64,000 nucleotides of DNA. Origin: Paracoccaceae bacterium (GTDB taxonomy: Bacteria; Pseudomonadota; Alphaproteobacteria; Rhodobacterales; Rhodobacteraceae). Made by a program: the position numbers and the translations under genes. The stretch spans positions 124,001 to 188,000 of the forward strand of contig JABSSD010000027.1 in NCBI GenBank assembly GCA_013214575.1, read 5' to 3'. The notes under the pieces are model-generated. The model made no database searches, was not told the DNA's origin, and was given only the letters and a program-made list of their open reading frames with translations. This document shows, in pieces, positions 27,283 through 35,544 of this stretch. Every line of letters begins with the position of its first letter. The stretch's first letter is position 1.

Positions 27283-28291
27283 ATCAGCCGCTGTGGCTGT
27301 TGCGATTACCCTGATCGCGGCACCGGCGTTTGCCGGTAAGTTTGGTCTGGGTCGCGCGGCGCTGCCGGCAGAAATCGCTGCCTGGGACGGCGATATCAGC
27401 CCTGATGGCACCGGGTTGCCGGTTGGCTCGGGGGATGCGCTGATCGGCGAAGAGATCTTTGCCGACCAATGCGCCGCCTGCCACGGTGATTTTGCCGAAG
27501 GCATCGGCAACTGGCCGAAGCTGGCAGGCGGTGCTGATACGCTGAACTATGATGATCCGCTCAAGACTGTCGGGTCTTATTGGCCGCATCTGACAACCGC
27601 CTTTGATTACATCAAACGCTCCATGCCTTACGGCAATGCGGGTAGCCTATCGGATGATGAGGTCTATGCCATTGTGGCCTATATCCTCTATTCCAATGAT
27701 CTGGTCGAAGATGATTTTGTCCTGTCGAACGAGACGTTCTTTGACGTTGAGATGCCAAACGCCGGGGGCTTCATCATCGATGACCGCGCTGAGACGGAAT
27801 ATGCTTTATGGACAGGCGAGCCCTGCATGGTGAACTGCAAGGACGAAGTTGTTGTGACCATGCGGGCCTTGGTTCTGGACGTGACACCGGATCAGGATGA
27901 AGCCGCTGAGGAGGAGGTCACAGAGAGTACCGAGGCCAAAGTTGAAGCTTTGGCGGCCGATGTGATTGACGCTGAACTGGCCGCCGCTGGGGCCAAGGTC
28001 TTCAAGAAATGCAAATCCTGCCATCAGATTGGCGACAGCGCCAAGAACCGCACCGGGCCGATCCTGACAGGCATCGTCAACGGCACGGCTGGCGCGGTTG
28101 ACGGCTTTCGGTACTCAAAACCACTGAAGGCAGCCGCTGACGGTGGTTTGGTTTGGACTAAAGCAGAACTGGGAGCATTCCTGGCCAAGCCGAGAGCCTA
28201 TCTTAAGGGCACAAAGATGTCCTTTTCTGGCCTAAAGAAAGAGGCCGATCAGCTTGCAATTATCGAATACCTCAGGTCGTTTGAGAAGTGA
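27266..28291 (+). CDS. soxD: SoxD, diheme cytochrome c of sulfur dehydrogenase
   Basis: A 341-residue periplasmic cytochrome with a signal peptide (cleavage near PAFAG, residue 22). Heme sites are CAACH near residue 71 and CKSCH near residue 250, joined by an acidic linker (QDEAAEEEVTESTEAK). It accepts electrons from SoxC. ATG 27266 is preferred over an upstream GTG 27254 because it starts a normal leader (MSKFLKSAAVAVAI). It is followed by a terminator; no soxE or soxF is seen after it. Confidence 0.93.
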   Translation: MSKFLKSAAVAVAITLIAAPAFAGKFGLGRAALPAEIAAWDGDISPDGTGLPVGSGDALIGEEIFADQCAACHGDFAEGIGNWPKLAGGADTLNYDDPLKTVGSYWPHLTTAFDYIKRSMPYGNAGSLSDDEVYAIVAYILYSNDLVEDDFVLSNETFFDVEMPNAGGFIIDDRAETEYALWTGEPCMVNCKDEVVVTMRALVLDVTPDQDEAAEEEVTESTEAKVEALAADVIDAELAAAGAKVFKKCKSCHQIGDSAKNRTGPILTGIVNGTAGAVDGFRYSKPLKAAADGGLVWTKAELGAFLAKPRAYLKGTKMSFSGLKKEADQLAIIEYLRSFEK

Positions 28292-28318
28292 AACCGGGGC
28301 GCTATATGTGAGTTTTCC

Positions 28319-28355
28319 AGACCCTTGCTGCTTTTGCCGCAAGGGTCTTTTTTTG
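28319..28355 (+). terminator. Terminator after soxD
   Basis: AGACCCTTGC and GCAAGGGTCT form a 10-bp stem with a 10-base loop, followed by a run of seven Ts. Confidence 0.9.
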
Positions 28356-28400
28356 GTCATAAAATCGCAGCAAGGGTGCTGGCAATCGGGGAGTGAAATC

Positions 28401-28850
28401 ATGAGATCATTTTTAATCGGCGGCATGTTGACTGTTATGGCAACTGTTAGCGCTGCGGGGCCTACGATCGCGGAGGGTGCCTCGACGGTTTATAAATACG
28501 ATGGCAGCTTTGATGACGCAGCATTCAGCGTCGAAAGTGCGATTATCGATAAGGGGCTGAATATCGACTATATCAGTCACGTCGGTGAGATGCTGAACCG
28601 CACGGGGCAGGACGTGGGCAGCGACATCACCCTGTTTGACAATGCCGAGATCTACATTTTCTGTTCGGCCGTTCTGTCGCGCAAAATGATGGAGGCTGAC
28701 CCGATGAACATCGCCCATTGTCCCTATGGAATATTTGTAGCGGATCGTGCAGGCGAGGTCATGGTGGGGTTTCGCAATTACCCCGAAGGCCCGATGCAGG
28801 AGGTTCAGTCGCTGTTGGAAGAGATCGTGAGTGAGGCTTTGGCGGAGTGA
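28401..28850 (+). CDS. Secreted DUF302-like protein
   Basis: A 149-residue protein with a signal peptide (cleavage near IAEGA, residue 25). The mature part resembles DUF302 proteins: an early strand-helix unit (FDDAAFSVESAIIDKGLN) and an IYIFCSAVLSRKMMEADPMNIAHCPYGI segment with two cysteines. Function unknown. It stands where soxE/soxF occur in other clusters, downstream of the soxD terminator, and is followed by a bidirectional hairpin. Confidence 0.7.
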   Translation: MRSFLIGGMLTVMATVSAAGPTIAEGASTVYKYDGSFDDAAFSVESAIIDKGLNIDYISHVGEMLNRTGQDVGSDITLFDNAEIYIFCSAVLSRKMMEADPMNIAHCPYGIFVADRAGEVMVGFRNYPEGPMQEVQSLLEEIVSEALAE

Positions 28851-28904
28851 TGTCGGAGCGACATGTCGATCCAATAGCCGTGCAATAAAGGCTGTCTAAG
28901 CCGT

Positions 28905-28943
28905 AAAAATGCCAATCAGAGATCAATCTGATTGGCATTTTTT
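28905..28943. terminator. Bidirectional terminator
   Basis: AAAATGCCAATCAGA and TCTGATTGGCATTTT form a 15-bp stem with a 6-base loop, with A and T runs on both sides, between convergent genes. Confidence 0.9.
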
Positions 28944-28951
28944 GGTGTCGC

Positions 28952-29902
28952 TTATTCGAATTCCATCTGCTCATAGACCCGGCCTGCGTTCTTGGTTGCA
29001 AGCTCTTCGAAAGTATCAAGATTGGCGTAGGGCGACTGATCAACATAATAGGCACTGGCCAGATCGCCGTCATTCTCCAGATGGGCGCCGATTTTTGCCC
29101 GCAGATAGACCAGATAGTCACGGGTATAGCGCCGCACCTGATCCATATTGGTGGGATGCCCATGTCCGGGAATGACATAGGTGGCGTTCAGCGGCTCAAA
29201 GGCGGCGTCCCATGTATCAATCCAATCGGCGGTCATTGTATGCTCAAAAATCGGCAGCATGCGTTCGTGAAAGGCCATGTCCCCCGCCAGGACCAGGCCT
29301 TTTTCAGGCAGCCAAATGACGATATCACCGGGGCTGTGGGATGGGCCAAGGTAGAGGGCTTCGATCCGCATGTCGCCCATCTCAACCACATAAGAGTCTT
29401 CGAATGTCTGAGTGGGTAAAACCACCCGGGTATCATCCGCCTGTTCCTTTACCCGTTCCTGAGCTGCCCGCAAGGATTGGCCGCCGTGGGCTTCGAAATC
29501 AGCGGCGGCGTCCACATGGGCCAGGATTTCAACACCCAGATCCGCCCAGTAGGAATTGCCAAGCATGGCATGGCCCTGACCGTTTTCGTTGAATACCAGC
29601 TTTACCGGCTGATCGGTAATAGCCTTGATTTCAAGGTGCAGCGCTTCGGCCAGCTGGTATGAGGCGCCGCCATTGATCACCACAACGCCGTCGCCGGTTA
29701 TAATGAAGCTCAGGTTATTGTTGTGACCGGCGTTTTCATAGGTCGGCGGTGCGGTGGCGCCAATGGCCGAAAATACACCCGGGATCACTTCATATGGTTT
29801 GGAATAGAGCACCGAGCCGGGGTATTGATCGGCGATGTCTTCGCTGGCAACGGCCGGGGTGGTGAGCAGGGCAAAAGCAAGAATGGCGTGTTTCATATTC
29901 AT
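28952..29902 (-). CDS. Periplasmic metallo-beta-lactamase-fold hydrolase with altered metal motif
   Basis: A 316-residue protein with a signal peptide (cleavage near PAVAS, residue 20) and the metallo-beta-lactamase fold: GDGVVVINGGAS, GPSHSPGDIVIWLPEKGLVLAGDMAF and VIPGHGHPT. At the place of the usual HxHxDH zinc motif it reads NENGQGHAMLG, so most of the first zinc ligands are missing. It resembles the SoxH/quinoprotein-associated hydrolase group found near sox and PQQ genes. It overlaps the preceding hydrolase gene by 4 bases, so both are one operon. Confidence 0.75.
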   Translation of the reverse strand: MNMKHAILAFALLTTPAVASEDIADQYPGSVLYSKPYEVIPGVFSAIGATAPPTYENAGHNNNLSFIITGDGVVVINGGASYQLAEALHLEIKAITDQPVKLVFNENGQGHAMLGNSYWADLGVEILAHVDAAADFEAHGGQSLRAAQERVKEQADDTRVVLPTQTFEDSYVVEMGDMRIEALYLGPSHSPGDIVIWLPEKGLVLAGDMAFHERMLPIFEHTMTADWIDTWDAAFEPLNATYVIPGHGHPTNMDQVRRYTRDYLVYLRAKIGAHLENDGDLASAYYVDQSPYANLDTFEELATKNAGRVYEQMEFE

Positions 29903-30819
29903 GCCTCCGCCACAAAAGCATAGCCGTCGGCGATCTTGTCCACATAGCCAATACCATTGCCGGTCAGGTGATATCCGATCACCCGGGTTTTTTCATGTGA
30001 CAGCTGATCCATCAGCACGGTGCGGGTTGCCGCCGCCGTTTCGGGATCCTGATCAGACCCAGAGGCCCATTCGGGTTTGGCAAAGGCGATATGATCGTTG
30101 CCAATGCAATCGCCCAGGATCATCACCGACTCGGAGCCGCTGCGGACCTCAAGCGCCATGTGGCCGGGGGTATGGCCGATTGTGGCGCGGGCTGCGATGC
30201 CCGGCAGGATCTCCTCGCCGTCGCCAAACAGGGTAATCTGATCCTCGATCATCGACAGCCTGCGCTGTGCGCCGATGGCAAAAGATGCCCGTGCGTCGCC
30301 AACATCATCTATGGTGTTTGGGTCCATCCAATACTCCCATTCGGTTTTGCCGATCATGTAGCTGGCTGCCGGAAAGAGAGGGTCGTCAAAATCATCCAGC
30401 AGCCCCCACAAATGATCCGGATGCGCATGGGTAAAGATAATGTCGGTCACATCGTCGGGGGTGACACCCAAGGCCTCTAACGACTCCAACAGACGTCCCG
30501 AATTCGCAGAGAAGTCCGGTCCGGACCCAACATCGAACAAGATCGTCCGATCCCCTTGTCGCAGCAGGGTGACGTTACAAGGCGGGGTCAGCCGCTCGAC
30601 GGATTGCCCGTAGGTTTTGAGAATGGGCAGCAATTCATCCTGTGGCATCGGGTCGAATATGAAGCTGCCCGGCAATGTCAAAAATCCATCGCTAACAACA
30701 TCAATTGTCATGTCGGCAAACGCGACCTGCGCATGGGCCGGTCTGGTTTGCAGGCCCAGTGCTGCGCCAACGGTCAGTGCAGCGCTGCCCGCAAGAAATT
30801 TTCTTCTGGGTAACTTCAT
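29899..30819 (-). CDS. Tat-exported metallo-beta-lactamase-fold hydrolase
   Basis: A 306-residue protein with a twin-arginine leader (LPRRKFLAGSAALTVG). It keeps a canonical metal motif FTHAHPDHLWG near residue 125, plus GHTPGHMALEV and GDCIGND. A SoxG/SoxH-like thiol or persulfide hydrolase role is plausible from its place beside the sox genes, but unproven. ATG 30819 gives the compact Tat leader. A SoxR-like AT-rich site lies just upstream. Confidence 0.75.
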   Translation of the reverse strand: MKLPRRKFLAGSAALTVGAALGLQTRPAHAQVAFADMTIDVVSDGFLTLPGSFIFDPMPQDELLPILKTYGQSVERLTPPCNVTLLRQGDRTILFDVGSGPDFSANSGRLLESLEALGVTPDDVTDIIFTHAHPDHLWGLLDDFDDPLFPAASYMIGKTEWEYWMDPNTIDDVGDARASFAIGAQRRLSMIEDQITLFGDGEEILPGIAARATIGHTPGHMALEVRSGSESVMILGDCIGNDHIAFAKPEWASGSDQDPETAAATRTVLMDQLSHEKTRVIGYHLTGNGIGYVDKIADGYAFVAEA

Positions 30820-30841
30820 CACTCTCTCCAATAATTCTCCT

Positions 30842-30860
30842 ATTCGAATATGTATTATTG
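30842..30860. promoter_or_regulatory. Candidate SoxR operator before hydrolase operon
   Basis: ATTCGAATATGTATTATT, about 23 bases before the hydrolase start; on the minus strand it contains AATACATAT, also present before soxR (18693-18703). Confidence 0.4.
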
Positions 30861-31092
30861 TTCACCTTGGAGCAAGGCTTTCGACAGGCCAGCAGACAAT
30901 GAAATATTGCTTATCCCCTTCGGAGAAATGAGGAAACAGGCGCTGCCCAATCGGCGGACCCCATCACCGCTAATTTCAGGCGGGATTGCCAGCCAAGACA
31001 TAGGGTTCTTCAACAGGGTCCTGGCTTGTGCTGAGCTGCGCTTCCTGTTGAAGGTCACAGATATCTGCAAGCGCCTGCGCGCGGAGCTCGCT

Positions 31093-31164
31093 TTCTGGCT
31101 GACAGGCGAACAAATAGCGCGGCCTGAGCCCTTCTTTGCGAAGTCGCATGGCAAGCCCCGCGTT
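31093..31164 (+). pseudogene. IS5-family transposase N-terminal fragment
   Basis: The reading frame gives FWLTGEQIARPEPFFAKSHG and then KPRV, which matches the N-terminus of IS5-group OrfA proteins (usually WLT.EQ.ARLEPFFPKSHGKPRVDDRRVLSG). The match stops exactly at KPRV, where a palindromic element begins; the expected DDRRVLSG does not follow, so the remainder is lost. Confidence 0.7.
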
Positions 31165-31206
31165 CGCTGCCCGTCAGGGTATTGCATAGCAATGTCGCGA
31201 GAGGGA
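31165..31206 (-). repeat. Palindromic element copy 7 (at IS5 fragment)
   Basis: Minus-strand core GCGACATTGC-TAT-GCAATACCC with flanks CCCTCTC and CTGACGGGCAGCG, almost identical to copy 6. It abuts the last matching codon of the IS5-type fragment. Confidence 0.8.
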
Positions 31207-31753
31207 TGTCAGGTGGGGCCTGTAAGGGTCAGCTGAGCGAACAGGTTTACAGTGAGGCGCCGCACCAATGTGTCTCGCGGCTTTGATCGCTCAGCGGGGC
31301 CATACGGAAGGAGCAGAATCCGTCCAAAGCCAAACATCAGTCCCATCAAAAGGTATGTCGCGAAGGAAATCCGGTTCACAAACGCCCCGGTCGCAAAACC
31401 GTTGTAAGCTGTTTTTCCTAAAAACAGCGGCGTTTCATCCAAAATGGACAGCGAGATAAGGGCCCAGACAACGTGCGGACAAATACCATTTCATGCCCCG
31501 CTCGGGTCCGAACTAGATGAGAGACGGTCAGGACCAGGGCCCGCGCAGGCAGATTGCGCAGCATCAGCCGCGGCCAATCATACAGTGTCGATAGTCAGCC
31601 GCTCGACGCCGTGCAAGGCCACATCGTTGGGATCATTGCAGGCTGACGCCGTGGTCAATAATGATGTCGAGACGGTACCAAATCCTGTCACAGTTCGGTC
31701 AGGACCGTCGGTTTTTCATTGTCTGGCCGCCTGAAACGCTTAGGTGTTGAGCT

Positions 31754-32605
31754 ATGAAATATGTCTCCCTCATTCCCGCACTGTTGATGCGTGGCCTGCG
31801 CGCCCTTGTTCTTGCATCCCTTTTGTTGCCGAATACCGCCGCTGCTGCAGATCGTGACCAGATTGAAACCTTCCTGGAAGTCACTGGTTTTGATGTTGCC
31901 CTGGACAGTATCGCCCTGTCTGCCGGCAGTGCACCCGACATGTTGGGGTTGGAGCCCGGAGAATTTGGCACCGCTTGGGCGCGTCTGTCGCATCAGGTGT
32001 TTGATACAGATGTGATGCATGATCTGGCGCTGCAAATCCTGGTGGAGACGCTTGATGAGGAAGCCTTGGCCCATGCCTCGGCGTTTTATGCCAGCGCCTT
32101 GGGTCAGCGGCTGGTTGCGGCTGAAAATTCGGCTCACATGATCGAAGAGGACGATGTTGTCCAAGCGGCCGGCCGGCGCATCATCTCGGATCTTGTCCGC
32201 GATGGCGCTGAGCGCTTGGCTCTGTTGAAACGGATGGCGGCCGCAATTGACGCCTCGGGTACCGGGGTTAAGGCCGTGCAACAGATCCAGCTCCGCTTTC
32301 TCATGGCGGCCCGCGACGCTGGGGTGATTGAACTGGAGCTGAGCGTCGAAGGTCTGCAAGCGCTGCTGAAAGAACAAGAGGGAGATTTGCGGCTGGCGCT
32401 GCTCGCCTCGTCCTTGGCGGGTTCGGCATATATCTACCAGGCGTTTTCGGACCAGGACCTGTTGGATTATGTCGTCGCGCTGGAACAGCCGTTGATGCAA
32501 ACCGTCTATGAACTGCTGAATGCGGTGCAGTATGAAATCACCGCAAACCGGTTTGAACTGCTGGCGTCCCGGCTGTCTGAATTGACCGCAGGTCAAGATA
32601 TCTAG
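31754..32605 (+). CDS. DUF2059-type secreted protein
   Basis: A 283-residue protein with a signal peptide (cleavage near NTAAAAD, residue 33). The C-terminal half resembles DUF2059 (LLDYVVALEQPLMQTVYELLN, a segment often written as F..YPLGKA), and the whole protein is predicted almost entirely helical. No enzymatic motif is visible; role unknown. It stands alone between decayed DNA and the rplU leader. Confidence 0.6.
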   Translation: MKYVSLIPALLMRGLRALVLASLLLPNTAAAADRDQIETFLEVTGFDVALDSIALSAGSAPDMLGLEPGEFGTAWARLSHQVFDTDVMHDLALQILVETLDEEALAHASAFYASALGQRLVAAENSAHMIEEDDVVQAAGRRIISDLVRDGAERLALLKRMAAAIDASGTGVKAVQQIQLRFLMAARDAGVIELELSVEGLQALLKEQEGDLRLALLASSLAGSAYIYQAFSDQDLLDYVVALEQPLMQTVYELLNAVQYEITANRFELLASRLSELTAGQDI

Positions 32606-32848
32606 CACCGCAAAGCAAAGCCAGAGGGGCAGGGTGCAAAGCTGGGCGCACAACTGAGTGTCGGGCCCGTTTTTGTTGGGCTTGACAGGCCTGCGCAACT
32701 GCCGCATAAGCCCGCATCCCGGCTCAAAATCTTTTTTGGGCGGGGATTATTACGTAATTCGTCCCCAACGGGACGCGCCGTTCGAGGTGGCCTAGGCCGA
32801 AACGCCCGATAAGGGGACCACAGAACGCGGTTGAAAAAGGAAAGACGC

Positions 32849-33406
32849 ATGTTTGCGGTCCTCAAGACTGGCGGCAAGCAGTACAAAGTTCATTCGGGTG
32901 ACGTTCTCCGTATTGAAAAATTGGCTGCTGATGCTGGCGAAACAATTCAGTTCAACGACATCCTGATGCTGGGCGGCGACGCTCCGGTTGTGGGTGCACC
33001 CTTTGTTGAAGGCGCTGCAGTGCAGGCCGAGGTCATCGACCAGATCAAAGGCGAAAAGCTGATCCACTTCGTCAAGCGCCGTCGTAAGCACTCTTCTAAG
33101 CGCACCAAAGGTCACCGTCAAAAGCTGACACTGATCCGGATCACTGAGATCCTAGCCACGGGTGCTGACGCCACTGGTGTAAAAGTTGCAACGGGTAAAG
33201 CTGCTCCGGCTGCCAAGGTCGCTGCATCTGATGATCTGACACAGTTGACCGGTGTAGGCCCTGCCGCCGCCGTCAAACTGAACGACGCTGGCCTGACCAG
33301 CTTTGCTCAGATCGCAGCCTTGTCGGCAGATGACATTGCTGGTATCGAAGCGGTTAAAGTGAAGCCCGAATGGGTTGAGCAAGCCAAAGATCTGGCTAAA
33401 GGCTAA
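32849..33406 (+). CDS. rplU: 50S ribosomal protein L21 with C-terminal HhH extension
   Basis: The first 105 residues are ordinary L21 ([42 protein letters not shown]). A further 80 residues follow: an Ala-rich linker and a helix-hairpin-helix-like domain ([35 protein letters not shown]) as seen in L21 of Rhodobacteraceae. ATG 32849 is the normal start; an in-frame upstream codon adds only MKKERR. A 243-base leader precedes it. Operon with rpmA. Confidence 0.95.
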   Translation: MFAVLKTGGKQYKVHSGDVLRIEKLAADAGETIQFNDILMLGGDAPVVGAPFVEGAAVQAEVIDQIKGEKLIHFVKRRRKHSSKRTKGHRQKLTLIRITEILATGADATGVKVATGKAAPAAKVAASDDLTQLTGVGPAAAVKLNDAGLTSFAQIAALSADDIAGIEAVKVKPEWVEQAKDLAKG

Positions 33407-33417
33407 GGAGAGACAGA

Positions 33418-33687
33418 ATGGCACATAAAAAAGCTGGTGGTTCCTCCCGTAACGGCCGCGACTCTGCTGGTCGCCGCCTTGGCGTGAAACTATATGGTGG
33501 CCAAGCGGCCATCTCGGGTAACATCATCGTTCGTCAGCGCGGCACCAAGTTTTGGCCGGGCGAAGGCGTAGGCATGGGCAAAGACCATACGATCTTTGCC
33601 GTTGTCGAAGGCGCTGTTACCTTCCACAAAGGCCTGAAAGGCCGCACCTTTATTTCGGTTCTGCCAGTGGCGGAGGCCGCTGAATAA
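33418..33687 (+). CDS. rpmA: 50S ribosomal protein L27
   Basis: An 89-residue L27 with the usual N-terminus ([23 protein letters not shown]) that reaches toward the peptidyl-transferase centre. It follows rplU by 11 bases behind AGGAGAG. A hairpin at 33713-33743 follows the stop. Confidence 0.97.
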   Translation: MAHKKAGGSSRNGRDSAGRRLGVKLYGGQAAISGNIIVRQRGTKFWPGEGVGMGKDHTIFAVVEGAVTFHKGLKGRTFISVLPVAEAAE

Positions 33688-33712
33688 ACCGAACCCACAA
33701 GGTTAAGAAAAT

Positions 33713-33743
33713 TTGGGGGATCGGTGATAAGCCGGTCCCTCTT
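33713..33743 (+). terminator. Probable terminator after rpmA
   Basis: GGGGGATCGG and CCGGTCCCTC pair with mismatches, followed by TTTCT. Confidence 0.5.
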
Positions 33744-33844
33744 TCTGTTGTGGCACCTGACACAGATTAAATTGCAGGTCTGATGTCTGCCGATCGGACA
33801 AGATTGTCCGTTGAACTAGTACCGATTGAATGAGGAACATCTGC

Positions 33845-34381
33845 ATGAGCCTGGATCAAACACCTATACAACCTCTCATCGAGGCTGAGCATTTTGTCCT
33901 GCGTCCGCTGCGAAAATCGGACAAAGGATTGCTCTTCCAATATACCAGCGACGAACGTGTCGCCCGAATGACCAGTTCAATTCCTCATCCGCTACCACCG
34001 GGGGCGACGGAGGCCTATATTGCACGTGCTTCGGCCGAGGACCGTGACGAAGATATCTGGGCGATTGATGGAACCCGGGATGGCGGCGCCGAACTGAAGG
34101 GTGTGATCGGATTAAAACGAATGGATCGCAACCAGTCGGAAGCCGTATTTTGGATCGCACCGGTGTTCTGGAACACCGGCCTGGCCTCTGAGGCGCTAAA
34201 GGCGCTGGTGGATGCAAATCCGCTGAACAACGCTGCGATGTTTGCCTCTGTCTTTCAGGACAATCCCGCCTCGGCGCGGGTGTTGACCCACTGCGGCTTT
34301 GAATATCTGGGCGATGCTGAAACATTTTCAGTTTCGCGCAATGCGGCGGTGCCTACCTGGACCTATAGCCGAAAACTGTGA
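33845..34381 (+). CDS. GNAT-family N-acetyltransferase (RimJ/RimL type)
   Basis: A 178-residue acetyltransferase of the RimJ/RimL subgroup: LRPLRKSDKGLLFQY at the N-terminus, the acceptor-facing FWIAPVFWNTGLASEALKALV and the acetyl-CoA region NPASARVLTHCGFEYLGD. ATG 33845 is preferred: the upstream in-frame ATG 33830 contains the AGGAA that serves as its ribosome site. Substrate unknown. It lies between rpmA and obgE, a common place for such a gene in Rhodobacteraceae. Confidence 0.85.
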   Translation: MSLDQTPIQPLIEAEHFVLRPLRKSDKGLLFQYTSDERVARMTSSIPHPLPPGATEAYIARASAEDRDEDIWAIDGTRDGGAELKGVIGLKRMDRNQSEAVFWIAPVFWNTGLASEALKALVDANPLNNAAMFASVFQDNPASARVLTHCGFEYLGDAETFSVSRNAAVPTWTYSRKL

Positions 34382-34509
34382 TTGGCGCGCCGCGCATGAT
34401 GCGTTAAGGCAGGCGTTAAGCGAGGCTGGGCAAAATTTGCCTCCGCCTCGGATCACTTGATACTATCACGCCTGGGTCGATGATTTGGCCTGTGCGAAAA
34501 GGAGCAGTC

Positions 34510-35544
34510 ATGAAATTCCTCGATCTGGCAAAGGTCTACATCCGGTCTGGCGGCGGCGGCAACGGCTGTATCGCCTTTCGGCGCGAGAAAAATGCGGAAT
34601 ATGGCGGCCCCAATGGCGGCGATGGCGGCAAAGGCGGCACCGTCTGGGTCGAGGTTGTCGACGGCTTGAACACGCTGATTGATTTTCGCTATCAGCAGCA
34701 CTTCTTTGCCAAAAGCGGCCAAGGCGGTATGGGCCAGCAGCGCACCGGTAAAGATGGCGAAAACATTATATTGCGGGTCCCGGTCGGCACCACAATTCTG
34801 GACGAAGATCAGGAAACCGTTATTGCCGATCTGACTGAAGTTGGTCAACGCATCCAATTGGCCAAAGGTGGCAATGGCGGCTTTGGCAATCTTCACTTCA
34901 AAACGGCTACCAATCAGGCCCCACGGCGCGCCAATCCCGGCCAAGAGGGTGTGGAACGCACCATTTGGCTGAAGCTGAAGCTGATTGCCGATGCCGGCCT
35001 GTTGGGTCTGCCGAACGCAGGAAAATCTACCTTTTTGGCGGCCACCTCCAATGCGCGGCCTAAAATTGCCGACTATCCGTTCACCACATTGCACCCAAAC
35101 CTCGGGGTGGTTGGCATTGATAATGCTGAATTTGTCATTGCTGACATTCCGGGATTGATTGCCGGCGCCCATGAGGGTCGCGGGATCGGCGACCGGTTTC
35201 TGGGCCATGTGGAACGCTGCTCGGTGCTGCTGCATCTGGTCGACGGGACCTCTGACACCATTGCCGAGGACTACCGGACAATCATCGGCGAGCTAGAGGC
35301 CTATGGCGGCGAACTGGCCACCAAGACCAGGGTCACCGCGCTGAACAAAATCGACGCTCTTGACGATGAAGAACGCGCCGCGGCCCAGACCGAACTGGAA
35401 GCCGCAGTTGGCGGCCCGGTGCTGCTGATGTCCGGCGTCAGCCGCGAAGGTCTGCCCGAGGCATTGCGGGCTGTGAGAGCAGAAATCGAAGCTGACCGCA
35501 TCCGCTCAAACCCCGCTGTGGAGGCGGAGAGTTGGAGTCCCTAA
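34510..35544 (+). CDS. obgE: Obg GTPase
   Basis: A 344-residue ribosome-associated GTPase. Residues 1-160 form the glycine-rich Obg domain ([23 protein letters not shown]), followed by the GTPase domain with [22 protein letters not shown] and MSGVS motifs. It acts in late 50S assembly and stress control. ATG 34510 follows AAAGGAGC. The stop lies 13 bases inside proB. Confidence 0.96.
   Translation: MKFLDLAKVYIRSGGGGNGCIAFRREKNAEYGGPNGGDGGKGGTVWVEVVDGLNTLIDFRYQQHFFAKSGQGGMGQQRTGKDGENIILRVPVGTTILDEDQETVIADLTEVGQRIQLAKGGNGGFGNLHFKTATNQAPRRANPGQEGVERTIWLKLKLIADAGLLGLPNAGKSTFLAATSNARPKIADYPFTTLHPNLGVVGIDNAEFVIADIPGLIAGAHEGRGIGDRFLGHVERCSVLLHLVDGTSDTIAEDYRTIIGELEAYGGELATKTRVTALNKIDALDDEERAAAQTELEAAVGGPVLLMSGVSREGLPEALRAVRAEIEADRIRSNPAVEAESWSP

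Larger units (their letters stand above)
30861..31753. other. Decayed accessory DNA
   Basis: Nearly 900 bases with no intact gene. It contains an IS5-type N-terminal fragment (31093-31164), one palindromic element and further sequence (31207-31753) in which I recognise nothing. Several short open frames exist on both strands but none has family-like features. Confidence 0.5.

Noticed and set aside
28401-28850. soxE
   Set aside because: No heme-binding CxxCH is present.
31091-31120. An eighth palindromic element (CTGGCTGACAGGCGAAC)
   Set aside because: Only the right flank resembles the family; no stem follows, and the bases are explained by the IS5-type codons.
30850-31236. A 128-codon open frame as a real gene
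   Set aside because: Only the part from 31093 resembles a protein family (IS5 N-terminus), and the frame then runs through the palindromic element.
31209-31442. Small membrane protein on the minus strand
   Set aside because: Hydrophobic stretch but no ribosome site, family resemblance or operon context; lies in decayed DNA.
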